The position numbers were made by a program, and so were the translations under genes. The notes beneath the pieces are model-generated. The model ran no database searches. It was not told the DNA's origin and was given only the letters and a program-made list of their open reading frames with translations. Below, piece by piece: positions 44,957 to 55,187 of a stretch of 64,000 nucleotides of DNA (within the stretch, counting starts at the first letter, position 1; every line of letters begins with the position of its first letter). This stretch comes from Dyadobacter sp. CY356 (lineage in GTDB: Bacteria > Bacteroidota > Bacteroidia > Cytophagales > Spirosomataceae), in contig NZ_JAJTSZ010000002.1 in assembly GCF_021440195.1 (NCBI RefSeq), forward strand, positions 124,001-188,000. The letters are read 5' to 3'.

Positions 44957-45847
44957 TCAGGCAATATCACAAATCGTAACCCCTTGTTTTAATGATGCAA
45001 TATCATCCTTGCGGCTTGGAATAAATTCCTGGGCCACAAATCCTTTGAATCCAGTGTCTACAATTGCTTTCATTATCGCCGGATAACAAAGCTCTTGTGT
45101 TTCATCAATTTCATTTCTGCCCGGAACGCCGCCCGTATGATAATGGCCAATATATTTGTGGTATTTTTTGATTGTCGCAATTACGTCGCCTTCCATGATC
45201 TGCATGTGGTAAATGTCGTATAGCAGTTTGAATTTTTCCGAACCGATCATCTCGCACAGTCCTGCACCCCATGCCGTGTGATCACACATATAATCCCGGT
45301 GATTCACTTTGCTGTTCAGCAATTCCATGATCATCGTTACATTGTATTTTTCAGCTGAGGGCATCAGGCGTTTCAAGCCTTCTGCACAGTTTCTCATGCC
45401 GTCAATATCCGACATTCCATTTCTGTTTCCCGAAAAACAAATGACACTTGTAAACCCTGCCGCCTGGATTTTAGGGAAAATTTCTTCATAGCTTTTCACC
45501 AGCGCATCATGATTTTTGGGATCGTTAAATCCTTTTTCAATACCCATTCCCGCTCCATTGGGTAGAGCGCAGGTTAAGCCATATTTTTTCAGAATCGGCC
45601 ATTCATCAGGACCCAGAAGTTCGATTGACTTCAAGCCGATTTTCTGACATTCCTGCGCAAAGGTTTCCAGTGGGATTTTGGAATAACACCATTTACATAC
45701 AGAATGATTAATTTTCCCTTTCAATTCGGCTCCAAGTGCTTTGTCAGATGCTGCAAAAACGTCTGTAACCGATAAGGGTAATGCTGAAAGACCGGCTCCT
45801 GCTACCATTTTTTTTAGTATGTTTCGTCTGTTCGTTATAGATTTCAT
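44957..45847 (-). CDS. Tat-type sugar isomerase/epimerase-like TIM barrel, copy 2
   Basis: 296 residues from the ATG at 45847 (matching the start of its paralogue). N-terminal NRRNILKKMVAGAGLSALPLS is a twin-arginine-like signal. The xylose-isomerase-type TIM barrel shows the metal-binding chain of acidic and His residues: MELLNSK (Glu), YDIYHMQI (Asp, His), HYHTGG (His), and QEFIPSR (Glu). The layout corresponds to hydroxypyruvate isomerase and related epimerases. It is about three-quarters identical to the next gene upstream, so this is a recent tandem duplication. A four-residue gap after CALP distinguishes it. Substrate unknown. Confidence 0.88.
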   Translation of the reverse strand: MKSITNRRNILKKMVAGAGLSALPLSVTDVFAASDKALGAELKGKINHSVCKWCYSKIPLETFAQECQKIGLKSIELLGPDEWPILKKYGLTCALPNGAGMGIEKGFNDPKNHDALVKSYEEIFPKIQAAGFTSVICFSGNRNGMSDIDGMRNCAEGLKRLMPSAEKYNVTMIMELLNSKVNHRDYMCDHTAWGAGLCEMIGSEKFKLLYDIYHMQIMEGDVIATIKKYHKYIGHYHTGGVPGRNEIDETQELCYPAIMKAIVDTGFKGFVAQEFIPSRKDDIASLKQGVTICDIA

Positions 45848-45865
45848 CTTTTGTATCGTCACGAT

Positions 45866-46762
45866 TTAGGCAATATCGCAAATGGTCACACCTTGTTTTA
45901 AAGAGGCAATATCGTCTTTGCGGCTTGGAACAAATTCTTGTCCGACAAAACCCTTATAGCCGGTTTCAACGATGGCCTTCATAATGGCCGGGTAGTATAA
46001 TTCCTGCGTTTCGTCAATTTCATTTCTTCCCGGAACGCCGCCTGTATGGTAATGGGCTATGTATTTGTGATATTTTCTGATCGTCGCAATTACATCACCT
46101 TCCATAATTTGCATATGGTAAATGTCATACAGCAATTTGAATTTTTCCGATCCAACCATTTCACACAACCCTGCTCCCCAGGCTGTATTATCACACATAT
46201 AATCTTTGTGATTAACCTTGCTGTTAAGCAATTCCATCACCAATGTCACATTATGTTTTTCAGCGATCGGCATGAGTTTTCTTAAACCTATCGCGCAGTT
46301 CATCATACCATCCACGTCGCTCATTCCACGCCGGTTTCCCGAAAAACAGATGATCTGATTATAACCCGCAGCCTGAACTTTGGGAATAATATCTTCAAAA
46401 CCTTTGATCAGTTCCGCATGATTCTTTGGATCGTTAAATCCCTGATCCAGACTTTTTGTTAATCCTTCTCCCCATGGCAGAGCACATGTTAATCCATACT
46501 TTTTAAGCACCGGCCATTCATCCGGTCCACAAAGCTCAATAGATTTAAGGCCGATTTTTTTAGCTTCCTGGGCAAGCGTTTCCAGTGGGATTTTGCTGTA
46601 ACACCACCTACAAACCGAGTGATTGATCTTCCCGTTCAATTTAGGGCCAAGTGCATTTTCTGAGGCAGCAATTACTTTTGATATAGAAAGCGGCAAGCTC
46701 AAAACTCCTGCACCCGCCGCAATATTTTTTAGTGCTGTACGTCTGTTGGAGGTACTTTTCAT
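45866..46762 (-). CDS. Tat-type sugar isomerase/epimerase-like TIM barrel, copy 1
   Basis: 298 residues. Signal SNRRTALKNIAAGAGVLSLPLS is Tat-like. The same four acidic/His metal-site elements as in the downstream copy are intact, so both may be active. Eighteen bases separate the stop from the next gene. Upstream, after 171 bases, is the beta-propeller/cytochrome gene on the same strand. Exported isomerase-like TIM barrels next to c-type-cytochrome dehydrogenases are seen in Bacteroidota and Planctomycetota clusters for oxidised sugars or cyclitols (general knowledge), which suggests but does not prove such a role. Confidence 0.88.
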   Translation of the reverse strand: MKSTSNRRTALKNIAAGAGVLSLPLSISKVIAASENALGPKLNGKINHSVCRWCYSKIPLETLAQEAKKIGLKSIELCGPDEWPVLKKYGLTCALPWGEGLTKSLDQGFNDPKNHAELIKGFEDIIPKVQAAGYNQIICFSGNRRGMSDVDGMMNCAIGLRKLMPIAEKHNVTLVMELLNSKVNHKDYMCDNTAWGAGLCEMVGSEKFKLLYDIYHMQIMEGDVIATIRKYHKYIAHYHTGGVPGRNEIDETQELYYPAIMKAIVETGYKGFVGQEFVPSRKDDIASLKQGVTICDIA

Positions 46763-46933
46763 CTAGGATGGTATATATGTTAATTGATACTATAATTATG
46801 GCCGTTCCATTTACTAATACATTTGTAAAAATCAGTGGTGCCACCGATAACTATTTTGCCGGTCTATGCAAAACGTCAATTCAGTGACACCACTACTTAA
46901 GATCAAATATTTCAATTCTACTCAAAAATCAGG

Positions 46934-49633
46934 TTATTTACCTGTCTTCTTTGCAGCACCCGATGATTCAAGATAAATCGGATTGTTTTTGTTGCCACCC
47001 GACATCAGATACGCAACCAGGTCTCTTAATTCGTCCGGGTTCAATCCATTTATCAATCCAGGCAACATGATCGAAACCTGCGAAATTTTAGAAGACTTCA
47101 CTTCCTTCTTGGATATTTTGCGTATTGTCTTTGAGTCAAACGGATTTTGAGCGATGTAATAGAAATTAGCATCTTCATTCAACTGACGACCAACAACAGA
47201 TTCTCCGCTTTTCAATTCATAGGCTATGGATGCAAACTGATCAGAGATTGCGTTGTTTGGTTCAATGATCGCTTCAAGCATATCTTTTGGAGAAAAACGT
47301 GTTCCAAGTTGTGTCAAATCAGGACCAACATCGGCACCTTCTCCCTGGATCATGTGACAACGGCTACATAATACAGCTGAGAAAATCAGTTTTCCACGAT
47401 CAAAATCACGGTGCTGCAAACTGTCCTGAACCAGCGCAACGGCCTGATCCACTTTCCAGCCACGACCTGGTCCTTTCGGATTATATAAATTAGCAAGGTC
47501 ATTTCCATTGGTTGTCAGCAAATCTGCGCCAGACAATTTGTTGTAGTACGCAAACTTATCCTTTGGAACATTTTGCAGAGCCATCTGACGAGCTTTGTCG
47601 ATGAAACCTATATAACTCCGCCCGCCCTGATAGCTAAATGCTTTTTGGTACCAGGTGAAATATTTTTCTCTTGATGCCGGTGTCCAACCTGTTTTTGCGC
47701 CGCTTAAAAGAATGGCATAGAACATCTGCTGTGCGGGAGGCATTTTTTCAAGCAAACCTGCCAGATCCAAACCATACTGGGGGTTACGCAGAATAAGATC
47801 CGCAGAGGCAGTGGCCATCGCATTGTCTTTATCATCAAACACCTCGTTTTTAGCAATCAATGTAAGTGTTTGGTCTACTACTTTTGGATCTTCAAGGAAA
47901 ACCAGAAGTTTTGCGTAGAAACGATTAAGACCTGCATTTGTAGATGGATAGTTAGGGCCTATATAAGCGATTAGCTGTGCTTTCTGAGCTGCATCCGGTT
48001 GGCCCATTCTGTAAAAAGTAACTTCGAAAGTTCTTAGTAAATCCTGTTTCTGGCTATCACTCAATTTTTTCAGATCGATACCCATCATAGCTTTTAGAAG
48101 TTGAGGTCTTACTGAAACATCTCCTTCACGCGCCAAAGCAAGCGAAGCGTAGATTAGTGATTGAGGATCTTTTTCAGCCAACGCCCTGGCCTGCCACTGT
48201 GCAACCGGCTGATGTTCGATCGCGATCCGTGCTGCATAACGTAGAAAACGATCCGGACTTTTCAGAAGTGGCCACGCAGCGTCAATTGCTTTCGGATCTT
48301 GTTTTACGTGATATTGTTCAATATCCGTACGTTGTTTGTGTTCCGGTGTTATCGCAACCTGAACTGCGTTGGAACCAGCAGGAATATTTTTGTAGTCCTT
48401 ATAATACACACGGTACAAATCAGATTCAAGACGACGGCCACCTGTCAGGAAATACAAAGCTCCATCAGGACCAATAGCTCCATCTGTTAGAGGAAGCGGC
48501 GCGCCTGACAGAAATTCTTCATGTTCTGCAGAGTATGTCGAGCCGTTAGGTTTCAAGTGTAAGCCATGCACAATACCAAAACTCCAGTCGAATGCCAAAA
48601 GAGTGCTTTTGTATTTTGCAGGGAACCGTGCATCTTTTAAATAAATAAGATTCGTCGGAGAACCTTGTCCGATGTTCATGATCGGAGATAAATTATCAGC
48701 AAATGTTGGTGACCAGTTTGCCGATCCCGTTCTCCATCCATATTCCGCTCCGCTTGTTACATGGCACACACGCGTTGGGCGATACCATGGCGTACCGAAA
48801 TCCCATTCCATATCTGAATCATAAATGAACAGATCGCCGGCTTCATTAAAAGTAATGTCATAAGAGTTACGGAAACCGGCAGCCATCAGTTCCCAGGTTT
48901 TTCCTTCCGGATCGGTATGGGCTACCCATCCGCCAGGTGCGTTACGGTCGTTGGCATGTCCGCGTGGATCTTTAATCCATGGAAAAAGATTATCGTTTTT
49001 CCAGTTAGGCATCAAGCGATACGTATCCATTTTTGGCAGATCTGTAAAGTTCCCAGCCACCACATAAAGCGATTTTTTGTCAGGAGACAAAACAATACTG
49101 TGCGGTCCATGTTCGCCTTCACCAACCAATGGTTTCAGCAAAGTGATTTTATCGTACTTGTCGTTGTTGTCCGTATCCTGCAAACGATATAGCCCACTTC
49201 CTTTTGGGAATTTGGCACTCTCACGATTATTAATCATTACATAAAGACTATTGAAAGCATACAGCAAACCATGAGCAAAACCCATCGCTACTTTTGCGGT
49301 ATCGCCTTCAATAAGTAGTTTTTCGACTTTAACTTTTTCGGTAGATCCAATCGCAGGAAGCTCAAGACGGAAAAGTCCGCCATACTGATCACTTGTGATC
49401 ATTCTACCTTTATCATCGAAAGTCATGGAAACCCATGAACCATTCATCTCTTCCGATGGACTATACAAATGTTCGGCAACAAATCCATCAGCAAGTTTTA
49501 GTTTGTCTACTTTGGAGCCAGGCGGCCTGTGTTTGGCAGACCGGTTGCTTAACAAAACCCCGCAAAAGACACCTACGGCAATAAGCACCGCAAGTGTAAT
49601 TGGAAGTCTAAACCATTGTTTTTTTGTGTACAT
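46934..49633 (-). CDS. Membrane-anchored beta-propeller dehydrogenase-like protein fused to cytochrome c
   Basis: 899 residues. A single N-terminal anchor (about 8-29) is followed by a PVC-type beta-propeller resembling sorbosone/glucose dehydrogenases (about 40-420: HGPHSIVLSPDKKSLYVVAGN, GSPTNLIYLKDARFP), a helical HEAT-like region (about 450-690), and a C-terminal c-type heme domain. The heme site is Cys756-x-x-Cys759-His760 (CSRCH) in the TIGR02603-like context MIQGEGADVGPDLTQLG. It probably oxidises a sugar or alcohol in the periplasm and passes electrons to the respiratory chain. The redox cofactor and substrate are not visible in the sequence. Confidence 0.85.
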   Translation of the reverse strand: MYTKKQWFRLPITLAVLIAVGVFCGVLLSNRSAKHRPPGSKVDKLKLADGFVAEHLYSPSEEMNGSWVSMTFDDKGRMITSDQYGGLFRLELPAIGSTEKVKVEKLLIEGDTAKVAMGFAHGLLYAFNSLYVMINNRESAKFPKGSGLYRLQDTDNNDKYDKITLLKPLVGEGEHGPHSIVLSPDKKSLYVVAGNFTDLPKMDTYRLMPNWKNDNLFPWIKDPRGHANDRNAPGGWVAHTDPEGKTWELMAAGFRNSYDITFNEAGDLFIYDSDMEWDFGTPWYRPTRVCHVTSGAEYGWRTGSANWSPTFADNLSPIMNIGQGSPTNLIYLKDARFPAKYKSTLLAFDWSFGIVHGLHLKPNGSTYSAEHEEFLSGAPLPLTDGAIGPDGALYFLTGGRRLESDLYRVYYKDYKNIPAGSNAVQVAITPEHKQRTDIEQYHVKQDPKAIDAAWPLLKSPDRFLRYAARIAIEHQPVAQWQARALAEKDPQSLIYASLALAREGDVSVRPQLLKAMMGIDLKKLSDSQKQDLLRTFEVTFYRMGQPDAAQKAQLIAYIGPNYPSTNAGLNRFYAKLLVFLEDPKVVDQTLTLIAKNEVFDDKDNAMATASADLILRNPQYGLDLAGLLEKMPPAQQMFYAILLSGAKTGWTPASREKYFTWYQKAFSYQGGRSYIGFIDKARQMALQNVPKDKFAYYNKLSGADLLTTNGNDLANLYNPKGPGRGWKVDQAVALVQDSLQHRDFDRGKLIFSAVLCSRCHMIQGEGADVGPDLTQLGTRFSPKDMLEAIIEPNNAISDQFASIAYELKSGESVVGRQLNEDANFYYIAQNPFDSKTIRKISKKEVKSSKISQVSIMLPGLINGLNPDELRDLVAYLMSGGNKNNPIYLESSGAAKKTGK

Positions 49634-50079
49634 TTTACAGTTCAGCGTTTAAGTAATATAAATTTTAATGTATGATGAATTAAGGGTTTAGGATATTCCT
49701 GACTTAAATAAAACTAACTTAATCTTTAAAAAGTTAGATTTTGCAATTATAAAACGATTGATTGATCAGACCATCCTGCTGTGTCGGGTTTCAATCTAAA
49801 TTAAGCAAATTCTAACGAATTTTATCTTAAAGTACCAAACTTTAAATAAGTATATGACTATTTAAAAGTATTTAAAATATTATTTATTTAGTTCTTTTAA
49901 ATAGTAATTAACATATTAAAAGTACCGTTTGTACTGTATATTTAAAATATATTAAATTATTTATAAGTAGAATACTTAATATATGTGGATGCGAATCTCT
50001 TTTTAAATCAAAAAGTGCAGTAAGATCATCTTACTGCACTTTTTGATTTTCGTTAAGACTTATCAGAGCTAAACCAATA
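49634..50079. other. Very AT-rich intergenic region with a strong terminator
   Basis: About 350 bases of nearly pure A/T upstream of the cytochrome gene (49634-49990) followed by the terminator of susD at 50007-50047. The promoter of the cytochrome gene must lie here. No open frame of interest. Confidence 0.5.
50007..50047. terminator. Perfect 20-bp hairpin terminator of the second SusCD operon
   Basis: Arms 50007-50026 and 50028-50047 are exact reverse complements around one base, with A5 and T5 tracts at the base of the stem. It lies 33 bases after the susD stop on the minus strand and works in both directions. Confidence 0.85.
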
Positions 50080-51588
50080 TTAAAAGTTAGGAGATAAAGC
50101 TGATTCAACAGCTGGCAAGCCATAGTATTGATCAAGAACTGTAAAGGCGTTTCCAGGAGGAACAGACCCCGCCGGGAAGTAGTAGGCATCTGGATTTGCT
50201 TTTACTCTTGCACCATACGGAACAATGATTTCCTGGATTCTACCTGTTCTCACAATATCAAACCATCTTTTGTTTTCAAAAGCAAGTTCAACTCTTCTTT
50301 CTTTAAAGATTGCTTCACGAAGGTCAGCTTGTGAAGAAGCCGTCGTAGCGGCCAATCCTGCTCTTGCCCGAACCTGGTTCAGGTAAGGAATTGCATCTGC
50401 TGATTTGCCGGATTCATTTAAACTTTCAGCAAGGAAGAGAAGCACTTCAGCGTAACGGTAAACCGGGAAGTTCTGACCTGTGTTATTTTGTTGTGTATGC
50501 TTACGGGCGAATTTTTTAATGTATGGGAAGACTTTGTTTGCTCTCGCACTTTGGCTAAGTGTCACGTACCCGATGTTAACATCCTTTCTCTTATCCCCTG
50601 TTTCAAAGGCAGCAATGATATCCGGGGTTGGGATGTCGTTACTTTCCTGTGAAGTAGCCTGCGTATTGTTCGTCCCGGTAATTGGAAATAATTCTTCCGC
50701 TGTGATTGGAGAAGGCATAATCTGATAAATCAGATTACCATTATATCCGGCTGCACCTTCCATATACTGAACCTCAAAAACAGATTCAACATTGTTTTTG
50801 TTATCCGTAGTTCCGGAGAATGCATCATCATAATTTGGCATCAAGGAATACTCGCCGCTCTTAACGATATCTGCCAACAATGTTGATGCGTCGGCCCATT
50901 TCTTCTGAACGATATAAAGATTTGCAAGCAACATTTTAGCAGTACCGGAAGTAACTCTTCCCGCTTCCTGTGTAGATTTTGATAGCAAAGAGGTGGAGGC
51001 TTCTTTGGCATCTTTTTCAATTTGCGCATAAATATCTTCCACTTTGGACAAAGGTAAGGCTGCTTCCTGACGGGTGGTTACCGGTACCAAATGAAGAGGA
51101 ACAGATCCAAAATATCTGGCAAGTTCAAAGTAAGCGAAAGCTCTCAAAAACAATGCCTGTCCTTTAAGGTTTGCTTTCACGGCAGCATCAAAATCGACTC
51201 CGTCGATAAGCACCAAAATCTGGTTTGCTCTTGAAATGATCAGATAATCCTGACGCCATTGCTGCAAAACATTATCATTTGCAGTAACACCATTTGCCGT
51301 AGGAACAGCAAAATCAGCAATGTTTTCAGTGGCATCGACCGCACCGTAAAGAGGGTTTCGGGCATAATAGGCATTGTCCGAATGTAATTCTCCAAGTTTC
51401 CAGGCGCGGTCATTGAAAATACTTCTTAATGGTGCATAGGTTGCATTTACAGCGTATTCGAAATCAGCCTGGGTTTTGTAGTAAACATCATAACTTAAAT
51501 TAGTCTCAGGTAAGACGGTCAGGAATTTATCCTGGCAGCTCGTAAATGCCAGTGTGGCCAGACAAGCAATAATTAGTTTTTTTCTCAT
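50080..51588 (-). CDS. SusD/RagB-family surface lipoprotein
   Basis: 502 residues from the ATG at 51588; a TTG two codons earlier is disfavoured. Lipoprotein signal with LAFTSC (Cys about 18). The body has the classic SusD/RagB TPR layout: YKTQADFEYAVNATYAPLR near the N-terminus, KGQALFLRAFAYFELARYFG in the middle, and AIFKERRVELAFENKRWFDIVRTGR near the C-terminus, a strongly conserved RagB motif. It pairs with the SusC encoded 40 bases upstream. Glycan or peptide cargo is not determined; no glycoside hydrolase or peptidase is adjacent. Confidence 0.93.
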   Translation of the reverse strand: MRKKLIIACLATLAFTSCQDKFLTVLPETNLSYDVYYKTQADFEYAVNATYAPLRSIFNDRAWKLGELHSDNAYYARNPLYGAVDATENIADFAVPTANGVTANDNVLQQWRQDYLIISRANQILVLIDGVDFDAAVKANLKGQALFLRAFAYFELARYFGSVPLHLVPVTTRQEAALPLSKVEDIYAQIEKDAKEASTSLLSKSTQEAGRVTSGTAKMLLANLYIVQKKWADASTLLADIVKSGEYSLMPNYDDAFSGTTDNKNNVESVFEVQYMEGAAGYNGNLIYQIMPSPITAEELFPITGTNNTQATSQESNDIPTPDIIAAFETGDKRKDVNIGYVTLSQSARANKVFPYIKKFARKHTQQNNTGQNFPVYRYAEVLLFLAESLNESGKSADAIPYLNQVRARAGLAATTASSQADLREAIFKERRVELAFENKRWFDIVRTGRIQEIIVPYGARVKANPDAYYFPAGSVPPGNAFTVLDQYYGLPAVESALSPNF

Positions 51589-51628
51589 TATCAATATCGA
51601 TAAAATGTTAATAGCTGGCTAGGGTATT

Positions 51629-54600
51629 TTAGAAGTTCAGGTTGATACCTATTGTCCATGTACGTGGCACAGGATAGTTGGAATAGTCGCGTCCAAGACT
51701 CAAATTATTTCCGGGACCATTACCATCAGGTTGTCCACTTGTTTCTGGATTAGGGCCTCCCCAGTATTTTGTGAATACGTATAACTGTTGTACCGAAGCA
51801 TAAAGACGTGCAGATTTAAATATTTTATTCTTGATACCGATGTTGTAACCTAGGGTAACGTTTTTGATCGTGAAATAAGATGCGTTTGCAAGGAATTGGG
51901 TACTTGCCCAATCTCGTTCAAGACCTGTATAATTTCCTCCATTATTAGTAGCGCCAAACATTCCTTTTCCTTCTGTAATTATTGTAGTAGCCACTGGTTG
52001 TTTAGTTACAGGATCTATTGCATTCTTAACCCGGAAACGATCTTTTACACCAGCAACCATGTTAAAAACACCGTCCAGATTGGCAGTACTGTACAAATGC
52101 TGAACATATAACTGATTGCCAAATGAACCCGAACCGGTAACAGATAAGTCGAAATTTTTGTAAGAAACCGAATTGGTAAGACCGTAAGTGAATTTTGGGA
52201 AAGGGTTCCCGATTATAGTTCTGTCATCTTGGTCACCACCATTGGTAATGACTCCGTCACCGTTCAGGTCTTTATATCTGATAACTCCGATAGCAGAGCG
52301 GCCAGGCACCACAGGTGTGGTTTTCAGCTGTTCCTGAGTTGTGTAATATCCGTCTTTTACAAGACCATAAAATTGACCAAATGGCTTGCCAACCTGAGTG
52401 ATGTTAACGTCTCCGTATACACGATCAATTCCATCTGAAAGCGCAAGTACCTTATTTCTGTTAAAAGAAATGTTGGCGTTTGTTGTCCATTTAATTTCTC
52501 CAACTGTATTCCGTGTTGTTAAAGAGAATTCATGTCCCCAGAACTTGATCTCACCAATGTTGTCATTGTAGTTACTAAAACCAGCTTCTTGCGCAATCTG
52601 AACGCTATAAAGCAGATTTGTTGTTCTTTTTGTATAGAAATCATACACAAAAGTGATGCGGTCATTAAACAAGCCAAGATCCAGACCAAGGTCAAATTGT
52701 TTGGTTTTCTCCCAGCCAAGATTCCGGTTTTGTAAGGAAGTTACTGCCGCACCAGGAGCAACATTGCTACCAAATACGGAGTTAATTGTGTTGTCGACGG
52801 TAGCATACTGAGTGTAATTACCGATGTTGTTATTACCAATCACACCATAACTGGACCGTACTTTTGCGAAAGATACGCGTTTGAAATTATCTTTAATGAA
52901 TGCTTCATCCGACAAAACCCAACCCACGGAAGCGGATGGAAAAACACCCCAACGGTTGTCAGAACCGAAACGGGAAGAACCATCAGCCCGTACAGCGGCT
53001 GTGAAAAGATATTTCCCTTTAAAGTTGTAAGTCAAACGTGACAGATAAGATGATAATGTATATTGACCTATTCCGCTGGAAGTTCCACTACCTCTTTGGA
53101 TGTTAATCGCACTTTGGGGCGTTGTAATGCGGTCATCCGGATATACACTGGCGGCAACTTGTAAATATTCTTCTCGAACTTTTTGTTTTGTGAAACCTGC
53201 AAGCAACTCAAAATTGTGATCACCAATTGCCTTATTGTAAGTAACTGTATTTTCGTTCAACCAGCTAAAATTTTGTGTATTCGAACGAACCGATGCTGCG
53301 GTTGTAGGAATAGGTACGTTGATCTGGTAAGTCGCAGTAGACGGGTTGAAATAATAGAATTTCGTAGCCAAAAACTCTGTGTTAAAAGAAGTTTTGAAAG
53401 TCAATCCTTTTATCGGAGAATATGCTGCATATGCATTACCCAGGAAACCTGTTTTTTTGGTCTCATTAATCAACTGTTGCGCAGCACGTACCCAGTTAGG
53501 ATAACTAAAAATATTACCTGTGTTACCCGGTAAATTATTATATGTTGTCAGATTACCGTTTGCATCGTAAATAGGCATGATCGGCCATGTATGAAGCGCG
53601 TTGAAAAGAATACCGGTACCACGGTCACCATCGGATTTTGGCGTATTGTCATAAATGTAAGACGGAGCGATATTGAAACCCAGTTTTATTTTATTGCTGA
53701 CACGGTATTCGTTGTTAATACGCAAAGAATATCTTTTGTATTGATTGTTAAGAACAACTCCTTGCTGGTTGAAAACCCCGGCAACGACAGAAGTACTTGA
53801 TTTTTCGGTATTGGTACTTAGAGTCAAATTGTAACTTTGAAGCGGGGCACGGCGGAGTAATGCACGATACCAGTCATTATTTTTACCTCTGTATTGCGTT
53901 GGATCCTGGTAAATATCCGGCACAGGCTGGTTCATATCTTCATATGATTCCTTCTTAAACTGTGCGAATTCTTCTGCATTCAACATTTTAATCAAACCAC
54001 GATCCGGTACATTCTGAGTACCTGCATATACATTCAATCCGATGTTGGTTTTTCCGTTTGTCGATTTCTTTGTTGTAATCAACACAACACCATTTGCGGC
54101 ACGTGAGCCGTAAAGAGAAGTTGAGGCAGCATCTTTTAGGATCGTAATGTCCTCAATTTCGTCGGGATTCATGTTTCCAATGTTTCCTGTAATCGGGAAA
54201 CCGTCAATCACATAAAGAGGATCGCTACCAGCAGATACAGACAACTGCCCACGAATACGGATCTGCATTCCTTGTCCCGGCTTACCAGTCGTCTGGTTAA
54301 TCTGAACGCCTGCAAGTTTTCCCTGTAACTTCTGTGTTACCTGCGAAACCGGCATGTCTTTAATTTCGTCAGCTTTGATCGTTTGTACAGCACCGGTGAT
54401 TTCCTTTTTCAACTGGCTACCATAACCTACAACAACGACCTCAGACAGAGATTTGGAATCAACTTCCAGTTTCACATCAATGGTCGTACGCGTACCCGTT
54501 TCCACTTCCTGAGATAGATATCCCATAAATGAAAATATCAATTTGCCTCCATTGTCTGGGGTATTGATTGTGTACTCACCTGTTTCATTTGAAACGGTAC

Positions 54601-54820
54601 CGGATGTTGTACCTTTTAAAATTATGCTCACGCCAGGAAGTCCCTGGCCGGTTTCATCTGTGATTTTTCCCTTAACAGGATGATCAACGATTGTTTTGGC
54701 TGACGGATTATTAGCAAAGGATGCAGTACAAAGTAGAAATCCGATGAATAGCTGTGACAGGGTGATCCTGGTAATCTTGTACAAAAGAGCGTACAATTGT
54801 AATTGTCGCGGTTGATTCAT
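51629..54820 (-). CDS. SusC/RagA-family TonB-dependent transporter
   Basis: 1063 residues starting at the ATG at 54820 (MNQPRQLQLY); the frame extends further upstream without a better start. Signal peptide at about 1-35 (ending ASFAN), carboxypeptidase-D-like domain (VKGKITDETGQGLPGVSIILKG), TonB-box-like SEVVVVGYGSQ, plug with SLYGSRAANGVVLITTKK, and a barrel ending in INLNF with a terminal Phe. No STN domain. It is the outer-membrane partner of the SusD encoded next. No ECF sigma or anti-sigma gene is adjacent. Confidence 0.94.
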   Translation of the reverse strand: MNQPRQLQLYALLYKITRITLSQLFIGFLLCTASFANNPSAKTIVDHPVKGKITDETGQGLPGVSIILKGTTSGTVSNETGEYTINTPDNGGKLIFSFMGYLSQEVETGTRTTIDVKLEVDSKSLSEVVVVGYGSQLKKEITGAVQTIKADEIKDMPVSQVTQKLQGKLAGVQINQTTGKPGQGMQIRIRGQLSVSAGSDPLYVIDGFPITGNIGNMNPDEIEDITILKDAASTSLYGSRAANGVVLITTKKSTNGKTNIGLNVYAGTQNVPDRGLIKMLNAEEFAQFKKESYEDMNQPVPDIYQDPTQYRGKNNDWYRALLRRAPLQSYNLTLSTNTEKSSTSVVAGVFNQQGVVLNNQYKRYSLRINNEYRVSNKIKLGFNIAPSYIYDNTPKSDGDRGTGILFNALHTWPIMPIYDANGNLTTYNNLPGNTGNIFSYPNWVRAAQQLINETKKTGFLGNAYAAYSPIKGLTFKTSFNTEFLATKFYYFNPSTATYQINVPIPTTAASVRSNTQNFSWLNENTVTYNKAIGDHNFELLAGFTKQKVREEYLQVAASVYPDDRITTPQSAINIQRGSGTSSGIGQYTLSSYLSRLTYNFKGKYLFTAAVRADGSSRFGSDNRWGVFPSASVGWVLSDEAFIKDNFKRVSFAKVRSSYGVIGNNNIGNYTQYATVDNTINSVFGSNVAPGAAVTSLQNRNLGWEKTKQFDLGLDLGLFNDRITFVYDFYTKRTTNLLYSVQIAQEAGFSNYNDNIGEIKFWGHEFSLTTRNTVGEIKWTTNANISFNRNKVLALSDGIDRVYGDVNITQVGKPFGQFYGLVKDGYYTTQEQLKTTPVVPGRSAIGVIRYKDLNGDGVITNGGDQDDRTIIGNPFPKFTYGLTNSVSYKNFDLSVTGSGSFGNQLYVQHLYSTANLDGVFNMVAGVKDRFRVKNAIDPVTKQPVATTIITEGKGMFGATNNGGNYTGLERDWASTQFLANASYFTIKNVTLGYNIGIKNKIFKSARLYASVQQLYVFTKYWGGPNPETSGQPDGNGPGNNLSLGRDYSNYPVPRTWTIGINLNF

Positions 54821-55187
54821 AAATTTGATGGTTTTATTGGATGTAAAAAATAAAACATAGCGCTTCCTCCTACACCCGGTAACGGATGTACTATACGATG
54901 AGATAAGCCTTACGCTCAGCCGGAAGTGGTGGCTCACTTTCGGCTGTTATTAAAATAGGGTTTGGTTATTTTGAAATCATATAGATTGGGTTAGTTGAAT
55001 AAAACGGTTTAGTTAATTTTTTTATCAATTTAATTCATCAGGGAAATGTATCACACTTGGTCTTGGCAAACGGTTAAGTGTTGAATATCCAAATCTTCAA
55101 GTAATTATGTCCCTCAGACACATTATACAATATCATAATTAATTTATATTTTTTGACCTGATATTCATAATTGTTAGTGCTCAGCTA
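54821..55187. other. Leader region upstream of the second susC
   Basis: About 370 bases, AT-rich toward the distal end. It must hold the susC promoter. No copy of the GGTACC/TTGTC motif is present. Nothing else recognised. Confidence 0.5.

Noticed and set aside
49634..49990. AT-rich stretch as a replication origin
   Set aside because: No cluster of DnaA boxes and no dnaA, dnaN or parAB genes nearby; similar AT-rich gaps occur at 55.8 and 57.8 kb.
53183..53533. 116-codon plus-strand frame
   Set aside because: It is a shadow of the second SusC gene on the other strand.
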